In this document: positions 24,689-34,445 of the stretch, in pieces | Layout of the letters: each line of letters opens with the position of its first letter | How positions within the stretch are numbered: the first letter of the stretch is position 1 | DNA from: Solirubrobacterales bacterium | GTDB taxonomy: Bacteria > Actinomycetota > Thermoleophilia > Solirubrobacterales > Solirubrobacteraceae | Assembly: GCA_027315115.1 (NCBI GenBank) | Contig: DAHUYQ010000006.1 | Location: 62,001-126,000 of the forward strand | Length of the DNA stretch: 64,000 bases | Direction of reading: 5' to 3' | Notes under the pieces: generated by a model | Told to the model about the DNA's origin: nothing | Databases searched by the model: none | What the model saw: only the letters and a program-made list of their open reading frames with translations | Made by a program: the position numbers and the translations under genes

Positions 24689-26386
24689 TCACTGTGCGGC
24701 TTGGCGGTTGCCGCCGCTTGGCGTGGCTTCAGTAGGCGTCGTCTGTCCTTCCAGCGGTGGGCTCGTGGCGGCATGCTGCGCGCTCTGGCTTCCGCGACTC
24801 GACCCTTCCCCGGGAGAGCTCGGCCCGCCGCGCGCGGGTGCTTCGCGCGAGCCGTGTTCCTGCGATGCGCCTGAGGAGGGGCGTTCTTCTGGCCTGCCCT
24901 TCCCGCCGGCTTTGCTCGGCGCCGCCGGCCGTTTGGGTGTCGGCCGACGCCGGTGCGACGTCCCGCTATTCGCTTCGCGATGAGCCTTCTTGGCCTTGCC
25001 CGGTGCGCCGGCGCTCTGGCCCGGCGAGGCGTGCGCCTGGTTGGAGCGGCCACTTGTGTGGACGTGTCCGGGCGCGCTCGCCGGCGCGGCTTCCCTTGCC
25101 TGGGCATGGGCGGCGTGGCCGTGGCCTGGACCGTTCGCTTGGGGCCCGGTGGCGCTGCGGTCATGTGCATGGAGCAGCGTTCGTTTGGCCGCGGTGGGTG
25201 CGCCGCTGGACAGCGGCCGGCTGCCGGAGCTGAGCTGGCCGGAGCCGCCGCCTGCCCGAACGGCGGAGTGTGTGGCGCCGCCGCGCAGCGAGCCTGCTCT
25301 GGTGGCCGTGCCGTGGTGGCGTGAGCCGGATGAGGTCACTCCCACGACGCCGGCGGCGCCCGCCGCGACCACGGCGGCGGTGACCAGAAGCTTCGCGGCG
25401 ATCGTGCCGCCCGCGTGCGCGGCGATGCTTGGTGCGACGCCACCGGCGGCGCCGCCGACGCCGCTCGTGGCGGCTCCTGCTCCGCTCTGGCCCGCCGTCG
25501 CGGCGTGAGCTCCACCCGCCGCGCCGGTCGATGCTCCGAAGGCTGCGCCGGCGTGCACGCCCGCGCCCGCGTCGAGCAGGCGCGCAAGCAGAGCTGTGGC
25601 GGCGGCGGCCGGCAGCGGTGGGGCCAGCACTCGCAGATCCTGCTGTCGCGTGGCGATCGTCTGCGCCAGCTCCTGGCAGCCGGCGCACGCTCTCAGATGG
25701 CTGCCGACACGGCGGCCGCGCAGCGCGCGACGGTCTTCCTCGCAGATGAGGCGCCTGACCTGCTCACACTCCATCGAGCGTCCCCGCTCGTTCTCGCGGA
25801 GCGCTTCGCGCGCCTCGAACAACGTCTGCTTGACCGCTCCCGGGGTGCTCTGGCAGGCGGCTGCGATCTCGCCGATCGAGAGGCCGCTCAGCTCTCGCAT
25901 CACGAGCACCGACCTCTGCCGCAGCGTCAGGCCCCGCAGATCGCTGAGCAGCGTCGCAAGCCGCTCCCGCTGCTCGACGACCAAGGCCGGCTCGCTGAGG
26001 TTGGCGGGCGCCGCGATCGCCAGCTCGTCTGCCGCGAGCTCCTGTGGCCGGCGCCGTCTCAGCAGCGAGATCGACTCGTTGTGCGCGATCCGAAACAGCC
26101 ACGGCCGCACCGCGAGATCGCGCTCCCCCTTGCGCAGCGCCGCGAACGCGCCCGCCATCGCGTTCTGCAGAGCGTCCTGAGCGTCGTGCTCGTCGCGGAC
26201 GATCGAGCGGCAGTAGCGGTACAGCGCCTGGTGATAGCGGGCGTAGAGCTCGGCGAAAGGAGCCTCTCCGTCCCTGGCGACCATCCGCGCCAGACGCTCG
26301 TCGCTGCGAGTGGACGCAAGCGAACGCCGGGCGCTGCCCGCAACACCGCGCCCGGCACGCTCCGAGACAGAGGCCGATCGACTCAT
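24689..26386 (-). CDS. ECF sigma factor fused to zinc-finger anti-sigma and membrane tail
   Basis: This is a 565-residue protein. Region 2 is at about residues 45-115 (FAELYARYHQALYRYCRSIV, then PWLFRIAHNESISLLRR), and region 4 at about 150-205 (LTLRQRSVLVMRELSGLSIG, then TPGAVKQTLFEAREAL). It continues in frame into a zf-HC2 anti-sigma domain (MECEQVRRLICEEDRRALRG, with HLRACAGC as the H-x3-C-x2-C site). A single membrane helix (AKLLVTAAVVAAGAAGVVGV) and a long Gly/Ala/His/Ser-rich extracytoplasmic tail follow. Anti-sigma and sigma are usually separate genes. The fusion implies either proteolytic release or a constitutively tethered sigma. Confidence 0.85.
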   Translation of the reverse strand: MSRSASVSERAGRGVAGSARRSLASTRSDERLARMVARDGEAPFAELYARYHQALYRYCRSIVRDEHDAQDALQNAMAGAFAALRKGERDLAVRPWLFRIAHNESISLLRRRRPQELAADELAIAAPANLSEPALVVEQRERLATLLSDLRGLTLRQRSVLVMRELSGLSIGEIAAACQSTPGAVKQTLFEAREALRENERGRSMECEQVRRLICEEDRRALRGRRVGSHLRACAGCQELAQTIATRQQDLRVLAPPLPAAAATALLARLLDAGAGVHAGAAFGASTGAAGGAHAATAGQSGAGAATSGVGGAAGGVAPSIAAHAGGTIAAKLLVTAAVVAAGAAGVVGVTSSGSRHHGTATRAGSLRGGATHSAVRAGGGSGQLSSGSRPLSSGAPTAAKRTLLHAHDRSATGPQANGPGHGHAAHAQAREAAPASAPGHVHTSGRSNQAHASPGQSAGAPGKAKKAHREANSGTSHRRRPTPKRPAAPSKAGGKGRPEERPSSGASQEHGSREAPARGGPSSPGEGSSRGSQSAQHAATSPPLEGQTTPTEATPSGGNRQAAQ

Positions 26387-26529
26387 CGCTCACGCAAACA
26401 CAACGCCGTCAATGCCAAGAGGTTAGGCCCAATCGGGCGCCGGCGGGGCATGCAGCGCGACTGGATGTAGCGCGCCGCATGCGCCAAGGATGCGTGCAGA
26501 TCGGCTCTGGGTGTCAGCGCACGCGCCGG

Positions 26530-27762
26530 TCAGGGCCGCAGCCGCACCGGCAGCGTCTTGAGCTGGTTGATGAACAGCGATTCGACGGCGGCCGGCCTGC
26601 CTGCCATCTCCATCTGCGGGTAGCGCGCGAGCGTCTCCTCGAAGAGGACCTTCAGCTCCAGGCGGGCCAGCGCGGTGCCGAGGCAGAAGTGCCGGCCGCC
26701 GGCGCCGAACGCCTGGTGCTCGGCTTTGCGCGTGATGTCGAAGCGGTCGGCGTCCTGGAAGCGGGTCTCGTCGCGGTTGCTGGACACGTACCACATCACC
26801 ACCTTCTCGCCCTCTTTGATCTTCTGGCCATGAAGCTCTGTGTCGCAGGTGGCCGTGCGGCGGAAGTGGGCGAAGGCGGGAAACATGCGCAGGGACTCCT
26901 CGACCGCGTCGGGCACCAGCGCGGGGTCCTCGAGCAGCATCCGACGCTGGTCGGGGTGTTCCATCAGGGCGCGCATCCCGGAGCAGTACGTCGCCTTGGT
27001 CGAGTCGTTGCCGGCGGCCATCAGCAGGAAGAAGCCCATCACGATCTCGTGTTCCTCGAGCTTCTGGCCTTCCACCTCGGAGTGCACGAGCACGCTCGTG
27101 AGGTCGTCGGTGGGCTGCGCGCGGCGGTCGGCGATCAGCTTGCGGCAGCGGTCGAAGATCTCGGGCAGGTCGTTCTCCAGCGCCCCCTCGAAGCCGCCGG
27201 GGTTGAGGTCCGGGTCGGCCGCGCCGAGCGTCGAGTTCATCAGCCGCGCCCAGATCGCGTCGTCCTCCTCGGCGATGCCCATGAAGCTGCCGATCACGCG
27301 CGAGACGGCCGGCTGGGCCACGTCGCTGACGAGGTCGCAGGTCCGCCGGCCCTCCAGCCGGTCGAGCACGCGGACGACGATCTCGCGGATCGCCTCCTCG
27401 TGGGCGGCGATCCGCCTGGGCGTGAAGCCGGCCTGGAAGAGCGCCTTCAGGCGATCGTGCTTGGGCGGGTCCATGCCGATGAACATCGCCCGCGCCAGCT
27501 CGATCGGGAAGCCCGCGGCCGCGGCCAGCACCCCACCGCGTTCGGAGGAGTAGGTCTGCCAGTCGCGGCTGACCGTGTGGATGTCATCGGCCGTCGTCAC
27601 CGACCAGAAGCCGGCCTCGTCGGGGAAGTCTTCGAAGCTCTCGGTCCAGTGGATCGGACACCCGCCGCGCAACTGCTTGAACACCTCGTAGGGAGGACCG
27701 TCCCCCCAGTGCTCGCGCGCGGTGAGTTCCAAGCTCTTCAGATCGCGCTCGACCGTTGCCAT
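26530..27762 (-). CDS. cytochrome P450 (CYP125/142-like)
   Basis: This is a 410-residue soluble P450. The heme-binding motif is FGAGGRHFCLG (Cys360), the I-helix AAGNDSTKATY (acid/alcohol pair D-S-T) and the K-helix ESLR. The PERF-like region is DADRFDITR. Overall similarity is to actinobacterial CYP125/CYP142-type enzymes that oxidise steroid or branched alkyl side chains, but the substrate is inferred. The start at 27762 is supported by GGAGG 8 bases ahead, and the longer open frame has no family similarity. It is divergent from a TetR gene with a palindrome in the shared region. No ferredoxin gene is adjacent. Confidence 0.9.
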   Translation of the reverse strand: MATVERDLKSLELTAREHWGDGPPYEVFKQLRGGCPIHWTESFEDFPDEAGFWSVTTADDIHTVSRDWQTYSSERGGVLAAAAGFPIELARAMFIGMDPPKHDRLKALFQAGFTPRRIAAHEEAIREIVVRVLDRLEGRRTCDLVSDVAQPAVSRVIGSFMGIAEEDDAIWARLMNSTLGAADPDLNPGGFEGALENDLPEIFDRCRKLIADRRAQPTDDLTSVLVHSEVEGQKLEEHEIVMGFFLLMAAGNDSTKATYCSGMRALMEHPDQRRMLLEDPALVPDAVEESLRMFPAFAHFRRTATCDTELHGQKIKEGEKVVMWYVSSNRDETRFQDADRFDITRKAEHQAFGAGGRHFCLGTALARLELKVLFEETLARYPQMEMAGRPAAVESLFINQLKTLPVRLRP

Positions 27763-27842
27763 CGGAGACCTCCGTTTCGCTGGTCGCTCGCCGCCTTCGC
27801 CGGCGGCCTGCACCCGAGCCTCGTCTCGGGTGCTTCGATGAT

Positions 27843-27860
27843 ACTGGCTGGCTGGCCAGT
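27843..27860. promoter_or_regulatory. candidate TetR operator between P450 and tetR
   Basis: ACTGGC (27843-27848) and GCCAGT (27855-27860) form an inverted repeat with a 6-base spacer in the 190-bp region between the divergent P450 and TetR genes. The length and position fit a TetR-family operator that would control both genes. Confidence 0.5.
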
Positions 27861-27952
27861 CATGGTGGCTCGGGGGCGGGGTGCCCGCTTCGGCGCCGCG
27901 ATGGCGCGGTCTATGATTCGCGACCCCGTGAGCAGTCCGTCGATCGGCCACC

Positions 27953-28657
27953 GTGGCTGAGCCGCCAGCCAACCCGACGCCAGGGTCGCCGGCATGGTGG
28001 CTGCAACGTCAGCGCAGGCCCCGCCGCGCCAGCCAGCTCAGCACCGAGCGGATCGTGGCGGCGGCGATCGAGCTGCTCGACCGCGATGGGCTGGAGGGGT
28101 TCTCCATGCGGCACCTGGCGGGCGAGCTCGGGACGGCCCCCGGGTCGCTGTACCGGCATCTGGAGAACCGCGAAGCGGTGCTCGTGGCGGTGCACGACCA
28201 CCTGATCGGGGAGGCGCTGGAGCTTTCGCCGAGTGAGGATGCCGGCGTCGAGCAGGTGATCGACCTGGTCCGCCGCCAGTGGAGGCTGCTGTGCGAGCGG
28301 CCCTACCTGGCCGTGATCTGGACCACGACCGAACAGCTCGGGCCGCGGGCGCTGAGAGCGCGCGAGCAGGCGCTCGACATCGCGCTGGCAAGCGGCGTCC
28401 CGTCCGGTCGCGCCGCCGAGGTCTACCTGCTGCTGCTGCACTACACGATCGCCTTCGCCGCCTTGCAGCAGACGCTCGGCGCCCGCACCGTGGAGGAGCG
28501 CAACGCCACCGAGACCTTCTTTCGCGAGCTGCCCGGCGACTTTCCCGCGGTCCGCTCGCTTGCCGGCGACCTTGCCCAGACGACGCTCGAGCAGGAGTTC
28601 GAGCTTGGGGTCCAGGCGATCCTGGCCGGGCTGGCCGCGATGCACGAGGAAGGCTGA
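27953..28657 (+). CDS. TetR-family regulator
   Basis: This is a 234-residue TetR protein. The helix-turn-helix is RIVAAAIELLDRDGLEGFSM followed by LAGELGTAPGSLYRHLENRE. A TetR_C-type ligand domain follows. A Pro-rich N-terminal extension of about 25 residues precedes the DNA-binding domain. GTG start at 27953. Its position opposite the P450 gene, with an inverted repeat between them, suggests it represses that gene and itself. The ligand is unknown. Confidence 0.9.
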   Translation: MAEPPANPTPGSPAWWLQRQRRPRRASQLSTERIVAAAIELLDRDGLEGFSMRHLAGELGTAPGSLYRHLENREAVLVAVHDHLIGEALELSPSEDAGVEQVIDLVRRQWRLLCERPYLAVIWTTTEQLGPRALRAREQALDIALASGVPSGRAAEVYLLLLHYTIAFAALQQTLGARTVEERNATETFFRELPGDFPAVRSLAGDLAQTTLEQEFELGVQAILAGLAAMHEEG

Positions 28658-28658
28658 C

Positions 28659-28731
28659 CGGCCTCACCCGGCCGGGGCCTCACCCGGCCGGGGTCTCGGG
28701 GCCTCACCGGGCCGGGGGCCTCACCGGGCCG
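28659..28731. repeat. four copies of a CCTCACC(C/G)GGCCGG-type element
   Basis: GGCCTCACCCGGCCGG-like units start near 28660, 28676, 28700 and 28717, right after the TetR stop. They are imperfect and self-complementary around GGCCGG, so they could form short hairpins acting as a terminator. The region 28658-28854 holds no gene. TAAGAT at 28801-28806 is a weak -10 candidate for the next gene. Confidence 0.55.
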
Positions 28732-28854
28732 TCGGTCCCGGTGGGCCCTCGGCCGGGCGCCGGCACGGCTCCGTCGAGCCTTAAGCAAACAGTGTTCGCG
28801 TAAGATGCGAGCGCTGTTCGCTGAAGGATTGCCATCCACCGAGGAGCCCTAGAC

Positions 28855-30510
28855 ATGGAGAACCCCCAAGCGATCATCGTCGGAGCCGGCCTGGCGGGGC
28901 TCGTGGCCGCGCACGAGCTCGTCAAGGCGGGACGGCGGGTTCTGATCCTCGAGCAGGAGAACCGCAACAACCTCGGTGGGCAGGCCTTCTGGTCGCTCGG
29001 CGGCCTGTTCCTCGTGGACAGTCCCGAGCAGCGGCGGATGCGGATCAAGGACTCATACGAGCTTGCGCTCCAGGACTGGCTCGGCTCGGCGCAGTTCGAC
29101 CGCGAGCGGGAGGACCACTGGCCGCGCCAGTGGGCGCAGGCATACGTCCGCTTCGCCGCCACCGAAAAGCGCGCCTATCTCCACGAGCTGGGTCTGCGCG
29201 TGATCCCGACGGTCGGCTGGGCCGAGCGCGGCGGCGCCCACGCCGACGGGCACGGCAACTCGGTGCCCCGGTTTCACCTGACCTGGGGCACGGGCCCCGA
29301 GGTCGTGCGGGTGTTCGCCGAGCCGGTGCTTGCGGCGGAGCGCCGGGGGCTCGTCCAGTTCGCGTTTCGCCATCGGGTGGACGAGCTGGTGATCGAGGAT
29401 GGCGTCGTGGTGGGCGTCCGCGGCGCCACGCTCAAAGCCACCGACGCGGAGCGCGGCCGGGCATCCGACCGCGAGGTCGTCGGCGAGCTCGCGTACCGCG
29501 CGCCCACAGTCCTGATCTCGACCGGCGGGATCGGGCACAACCTCGATCTGGTTCGGCGCAACTGGCCCACGCAGCGGCTCGGGCCGGCGCCGCGGCACAT
29601 GATCGCCGGCGTGCCCGCGCACGTCGACGGGCGGATGATCGGCATCGCGCAGGAGGCCGGCGCCAGCGTCATCAACGGCGATCGCATGTGGCACTACACC
29701 GAGGGCATCCACAACTGGGACCCGGTCTGGCCAAACCACGCGATCCGGATCATTCCCGGCCCCTCATCGCTGTGGCTCGACGCCAACGGCGACCGCATGG
29801 AGGCGCCGAACTACCCCGGGTTCGACACGCTGGGCACGCTCAAGCGGATTCTCCGCACCGGCCACGACTACTCGTGGTTCATCCTCACTCAAACCATCAT
29901 CGAAAAGGAGCTCGCGCTGTCGGGGTCCGAGCAGAACCCCGACATCACCGGCAAGGATCTCAAGCTGCTGGCGCGCAGCCGGATCGGCAGCGGCGCGCCC
30001 GGCCCGGTCGAGGCGTTCAAGAAGCACGGCGTCGACTTCGTCGTGCGCGAGAACATCGAGGATCTGGTCGCCGCCATGAATGATCTCGCGCGCGGCCCGC
30101 GCCTGGACGTCGAGCACGTGCGCGCGCAGGTGCTGGCGCGCGACCGCCAGGTGGAGAACCGCTACAGCAAGGACGCGCAGCTCATGGCGATCCACAGCGC
30201 GCGTCGCTACCAGGCCGACAAGCTCAGCCGCGTGGCAAAGCCCCACCGCCTGCTCGACCCCAAGCACGGCCCGCTGATCGCGGTGCGCCTGAACATCCTC
30301 ACCCGCAAGACGCTTGGCGGCCTGGAGACCAACCTGGACTCACAGGTCATGCGTCCCGACGGCGCGCCGCTGCAGGGCCTCTACGCCGCGGGCGAGGCGG
30401 CAGGCTTCGGCGGCGGCGGCGTGCACGGCTACAACGCGCTGGAGGGAACCTTCCTCGGCGGCTGCATCTTCTCCGGCCGCGCCGCGGGGCGGGCGATGGC
30501 GCGGGGGTAG
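28855..30510 (+). CDS. FAD-dependent dehydrogenase, KstD/fumarate-reductase-like
   Basis: This is a 551-residue flavoprotein. The dinucleotide-binding motif IIVGAGLAGLVAAHELVKAG (G10-x-G12-x2-G15) is followed by an acidic strand end, VLILEQE, and GGQAFWSLGGLFLVDSPEQR. The C-terminal FAD-contact region is GLYAAGEAAGFGGGGVHGYN, then ALEGTFLGGCIFSGRAAGR. This matches the 'FAD-binding dehydrogenase' branch of the FRD/3-ketosteroid dehydrogenase superfamily. Proximity to the P450 suggests steroid or terpenoid oxidation, but co-transcription is not shown. ATG 28855, 197 bases after tetR. Confidence 0.88.
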   Translation: MENPQAIIVGAGLAGLVAAHELVKAGRRVLILEQENRNNLGGQAFWSLGGLFLVDSPEQRRMRIKDSYELALQDWLGSAQFDREREDHWPRQWAQAYVRFAATEKRAYLHELGLRVIPTVGWAERGGAHADGHGNSVPRFHLTWGTGPEVVRVFAEPVLAAERRGLVQFAFRHRVDELVIEDGVVVGVRGATLKATDAERGRASDREVVGELAYRAPTVLISTGGIGHNLDLVRRNWPTQRLGPAPRHMIAGVPAHVDGRMIGIAQEAGASVINGDRMWHYTEGIHNWDPVWPNHAIRIIPGPSSLWLDANGDRMEAPNYPGFDTLGTLKRILRTGHDYSWFILTQTIIEKELALSGSEQNPDITGKDLKLLARSRIGSGAPGPVEAFKKHGVDFVVRENIEDLVAAMNDLARGPRLDVEHVRAQVLARDRQVENRYSKDAQLMAIHSARRYQADKLSRVAKPHRLLDPKHGPLIAVRLNILTRKTLGGLETNLDSQVMRPDGAPLQGLYAAGEAAGFGGGGVHGYNALEGTFLGGCIFSGRAAGRAMARG

Positions 30511-30570
30511 TCCGGCAGCGGCTTCGCGGCCGTGATCACGATGGCCGAGCCGGCCACCGAGCGCCGCGAC

Positions 30571-30792
30571 TCACGCGGCAGCGTCGTGGGCTTTGCCCGG
30601 CGGAGGGAGCGCCTCGAGGACGTCGCGGGGAAGTCGCCTGCTGGCGTCCCAGACCTCGATGGCGACGAGCTGGCGTGTGGCTCGGTCGTAGTCGCGCAGC
30701 CCGCCGGGCACGCGTTCGCTCACGACGTCGTGGGACTCACCTGTCGGAAGCCAGGCGATGTCGGCGTCAGGGTCGTAGTAGGCGAAGCGCAT
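30571..30792 (-). CDS. DUF2283 small protein
   Basis: This is a 73-residue protein. FAYYDPDADIAWLPTGESHD, then the central GGLRDYDRATRQLVAIEVWD and ASRRLPRD fit DUF2283 (YD...D..YI...GiEI.das). It starts 9 bases after the PIN toxin stop, so it is the third gene of a vapB-vapC operon. DUF2283 genes are often found beside toxin-antitoxin and mobile genes. The function is unknown. Confidence 0.8.
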   Translation of the reverse strand: MRFAYYDPDADIAWLPTGESHDVVSERVPGGLRDYDRATRQLVAIEVWDASRRLPRDVLEALPPPGKAHDAAA

Positions 30793-30801
30793 GAATGCCC
30801 C

Positions 30802-31269
30802 TCAGGGGAGTGAGCCCGGCGGCGCCAGCCATATCGACTCGAACTCCATCGCCTCGGCCAGCGTGTCGTAGTCGCGGTCATAGTGCAGCACCGCAGCGCC
30901 GATCTGCTCGGCGGTGGCGGCGAGCAGATAGTCGACGATCGGCAGGCGATGGGCTCCATGAGAGCGCTGGGCGAGCTGGCGCATCGCGTCTTCCGCAGCA
31001 CGGACGGTGGAACCGGTGAGCTGTGTGGCGCGAATGGCCGAGAGCGCCTCGGCAAGGGCATCGAACTGCTCGCCGCCACGTGTGCTGAGCAGTATCTCCA
31101 GCCTGATGGGAGGCGCCAAACACAGTTGCCCGGCTCTGAGCGCCTCGGTCCACCGCTCACGCACGGCTGGATGATCGGCACGCGCCCAGGCTGAAGTGTC
31201 GACGAGCAGGGGCAGCCGCCCCCACGGGTCGTCGCTACCTGAGTGGCCAGGCAACCCGCTTGCCTTCAC
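30802..31269 (-). CDS. PIN-domain toxin (VapC-like)
   Basis: This is a 155-residue PIN ribonuclease. LLVDTSAWARADHPAV supplies the first Asp, PPIRLEILLSTRG the Glu, and HRLPIVDYLLAATAEQIGAA with LHYDRDYDTLAEAM the two C-terminal aspartates. All four acidic positions are present, so it should be active. The first ~20 residues (GLPGHSGSDDPWGR) look dispensable, and the true start may be internal. It overlaps the antitoxin gene by 35 bases. Confidence 0.9.
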   Translation of the reverse strand: MKASGLPGHSGSDDPWGRLPLLVDTSAWARADHPAVRERWTEALRAGQLCLAPPIRLEILLSTRGGEQFDALAEALSAIRATQLTGSTVRAAEDAMRQLAQRSHGAHRLPIVDYLLAATAEQIGAAVLHYDRDYDTLAEAMEFESIWLAPPGSLP

Positions 31270-31516
31270 GCAGCGCGTCCCAATCCCAAGGGGCGGTCTC
31301 GGGGTGCTCGAAATGAGAGGCCAGGCGCTCGACCAGTTCGTGCTGCCGCTGCTCGCCGAGCGGCTCTTTCGCTACGTGCCGCGCCCCCACAATCGCCAAC
31401 TCCCTCAACTGTTGCGATCGCGGCAGGCCGGGGGGCAGGTGTGGCGCCGCAGCGCGTAGAGCGCGCTTGAGCTCGGGATCCTCAGTCACCTGGATGCGTG
31501 GATGCGACGTTGCCAC
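31235..31516 (-). CDS. VapB-type antitoxin
   Basis: This is a 93-residue antitoxin. An N-terminal RHH-like segment, RIQVTEDPELKRALRAAAPH, then LPRSQQLRELAIVGARHV, is followed by an acidic/aromatic end (HFEHPETAPWDWDALREGKR) typical of toxin-binding tails. GTG start at 31516. It is the first gene of the vapB-vapC-DUF2283 operon. A perfect palindrome 36 bases upstream (31552-31569) could be its autoregulatory operator. Confidence 0.8.
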   Translation of the reverse strand: MATSHPRIQVTEDPELKRALRAAAPHLPPGLPRSQQLRELAIVGARHVAKEPLGEQRQHELVERLASHFEHPETAPWDWDALREGKRVAWPLR

Positions 31517-31551
31517 GCATGGAAGTGTACCACTGATGTGTCACCCATCTT

Positions 31552-31569
31552 CGCCACTGCTCAGTGGCG
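31552..31569. promoter_or_regulatory. CGCCACTG-CT-CAGTGGCG palindrome upstream of vapB
   Basis: Eight-base perfect arms with a 2-base centre lie 36 bases ahead of the vapB start. A further half-site CCACTG occurs at 31530-31535. VapBC complexes normally bind such repeats to repress their own promoter. Confidence 0.5.
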
Positions 31570-31609
31570 GCGTCTGTCGTGGAAGTGCTCCGGCCGTTGG
31601 CCTGCGCCA

Positions 31610-31631
31610 GGCCGGCGGCGCACCGCCGGCC
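31610..31631 (-). terminator. candidate terminator after katG
   Basis: GGCCGGCGG (31610-31618) pairs perfectly with CCGCCGGCC (31623-31631) around a 4-base loop, 19 bases beyond the katG stop. No T-run follows, as is common in high-GC actinobacteria. Confidence 0.6.
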
Positions 31632-31649
31632 CGGCACCACTGCCGCGAC

Positions 31650-33908
<2,259 letters not shown>

Positions 33909-34352
33909 TCAGGGGTTGGGGTTGGGCGCTGCGGCGGTCGAGCAGTCGGGGCACCGGCCCCAGTAGATGACCTCGGCCTCGTCGATCGCGTAGCCGTGGT
34001 GCTCGGAGGCGGTCAGGCATGGCGTCTCGCCGACGGCGCAATCGACGTCGGCGATCGCGCCGCAGGACCGGCAGACGATGTGGTGGTGGTTGTCGCCCAC
34101 GCGCGACTCGTAGCGAGCCGCGGAGCCCAGCGGCTGGATGCGCCGTAGCAGGCCGGCCGCGGTCAGCGCAGCCAGCACGTCGTAGACGGCCTGGTGGGAG
34201 ACCCCTCCGAGACCATCGCGCACGAGCTCGATGATCGCGTTGGTGTCCGCGTGCGGGTTGTCATGCACCGTCCTCAGCACGGCCAGCCGAGGACGCGTCA
34301 CGCGCAGGTCGGCTGCGCGCAGCATGTGCTCAAGCTCCGAGGTGGTCGACAC
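33909..34352 (-). CDS. furA: FurA-type regulator of katG
   Basis: This is a Fur-family repressor of about 147 residues. The winged helix is MLRAADLRVTRPRLAVLRTV followed by GGVSHQAVYDVLAALTAAGL. The metal site includes DNHHHIVCRSCGAIADVDCA and the final CPDC, giving two C-x2-C zinc motifs. Upstream of katG on the same strand, it matches the actinobacterial furA-katG peroxide-response operon. The start is GTG 34352 or an upstream TTG at 34382, so a leaderless transcript is possible. TCTGGAGT repeats lie at this end. Confidence 0.95.
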   Translation of the reverse strand: MSTTSELEHMLRAADLRVTRPRLAVLRTVHDNPHADTNAIIELVRDGLGGVSHQAVYDVLAALTAAGLLRRIQPLGSAARYESRVGDNHHHIVCRSCGAIADVDCAVGETPCLTASEHHGYAIDEAEVIYWGRCPDCSTAAAPNPNP

Positions 34353-34354
34353 CC

Positions 34355-34379
34355 TCTGGAGTATGCACAATTCTGGAGT
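34355..34379. promoter_or_regulatory. TCTGGAGT direct repeats at the furA promoter
   Basis: TCTGGAGT occurs at 34355-34362 and again at 34372-34379, a 17-base period covering the AT-rich stretch immediately before furA. This is where FurA autoregulates in relatives, so the repeats may be its operator. The sequence also holds TTGATT (minus strand), a weak -35. Confidence 0.45.
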
Positions 34380-34445
34380 CAATCAAGGTTAAGGCGTTGT
34401 ATCCGGCTATGCCGGGATCGCGCGAGCAGCCTCGCCGTTCGCTGT

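Noticed and set aside
26044-27960. 638-codon plus-strand frame across the P450
   Set aside because: It is antisense to a P450 with an intact heme motif, with no homology.
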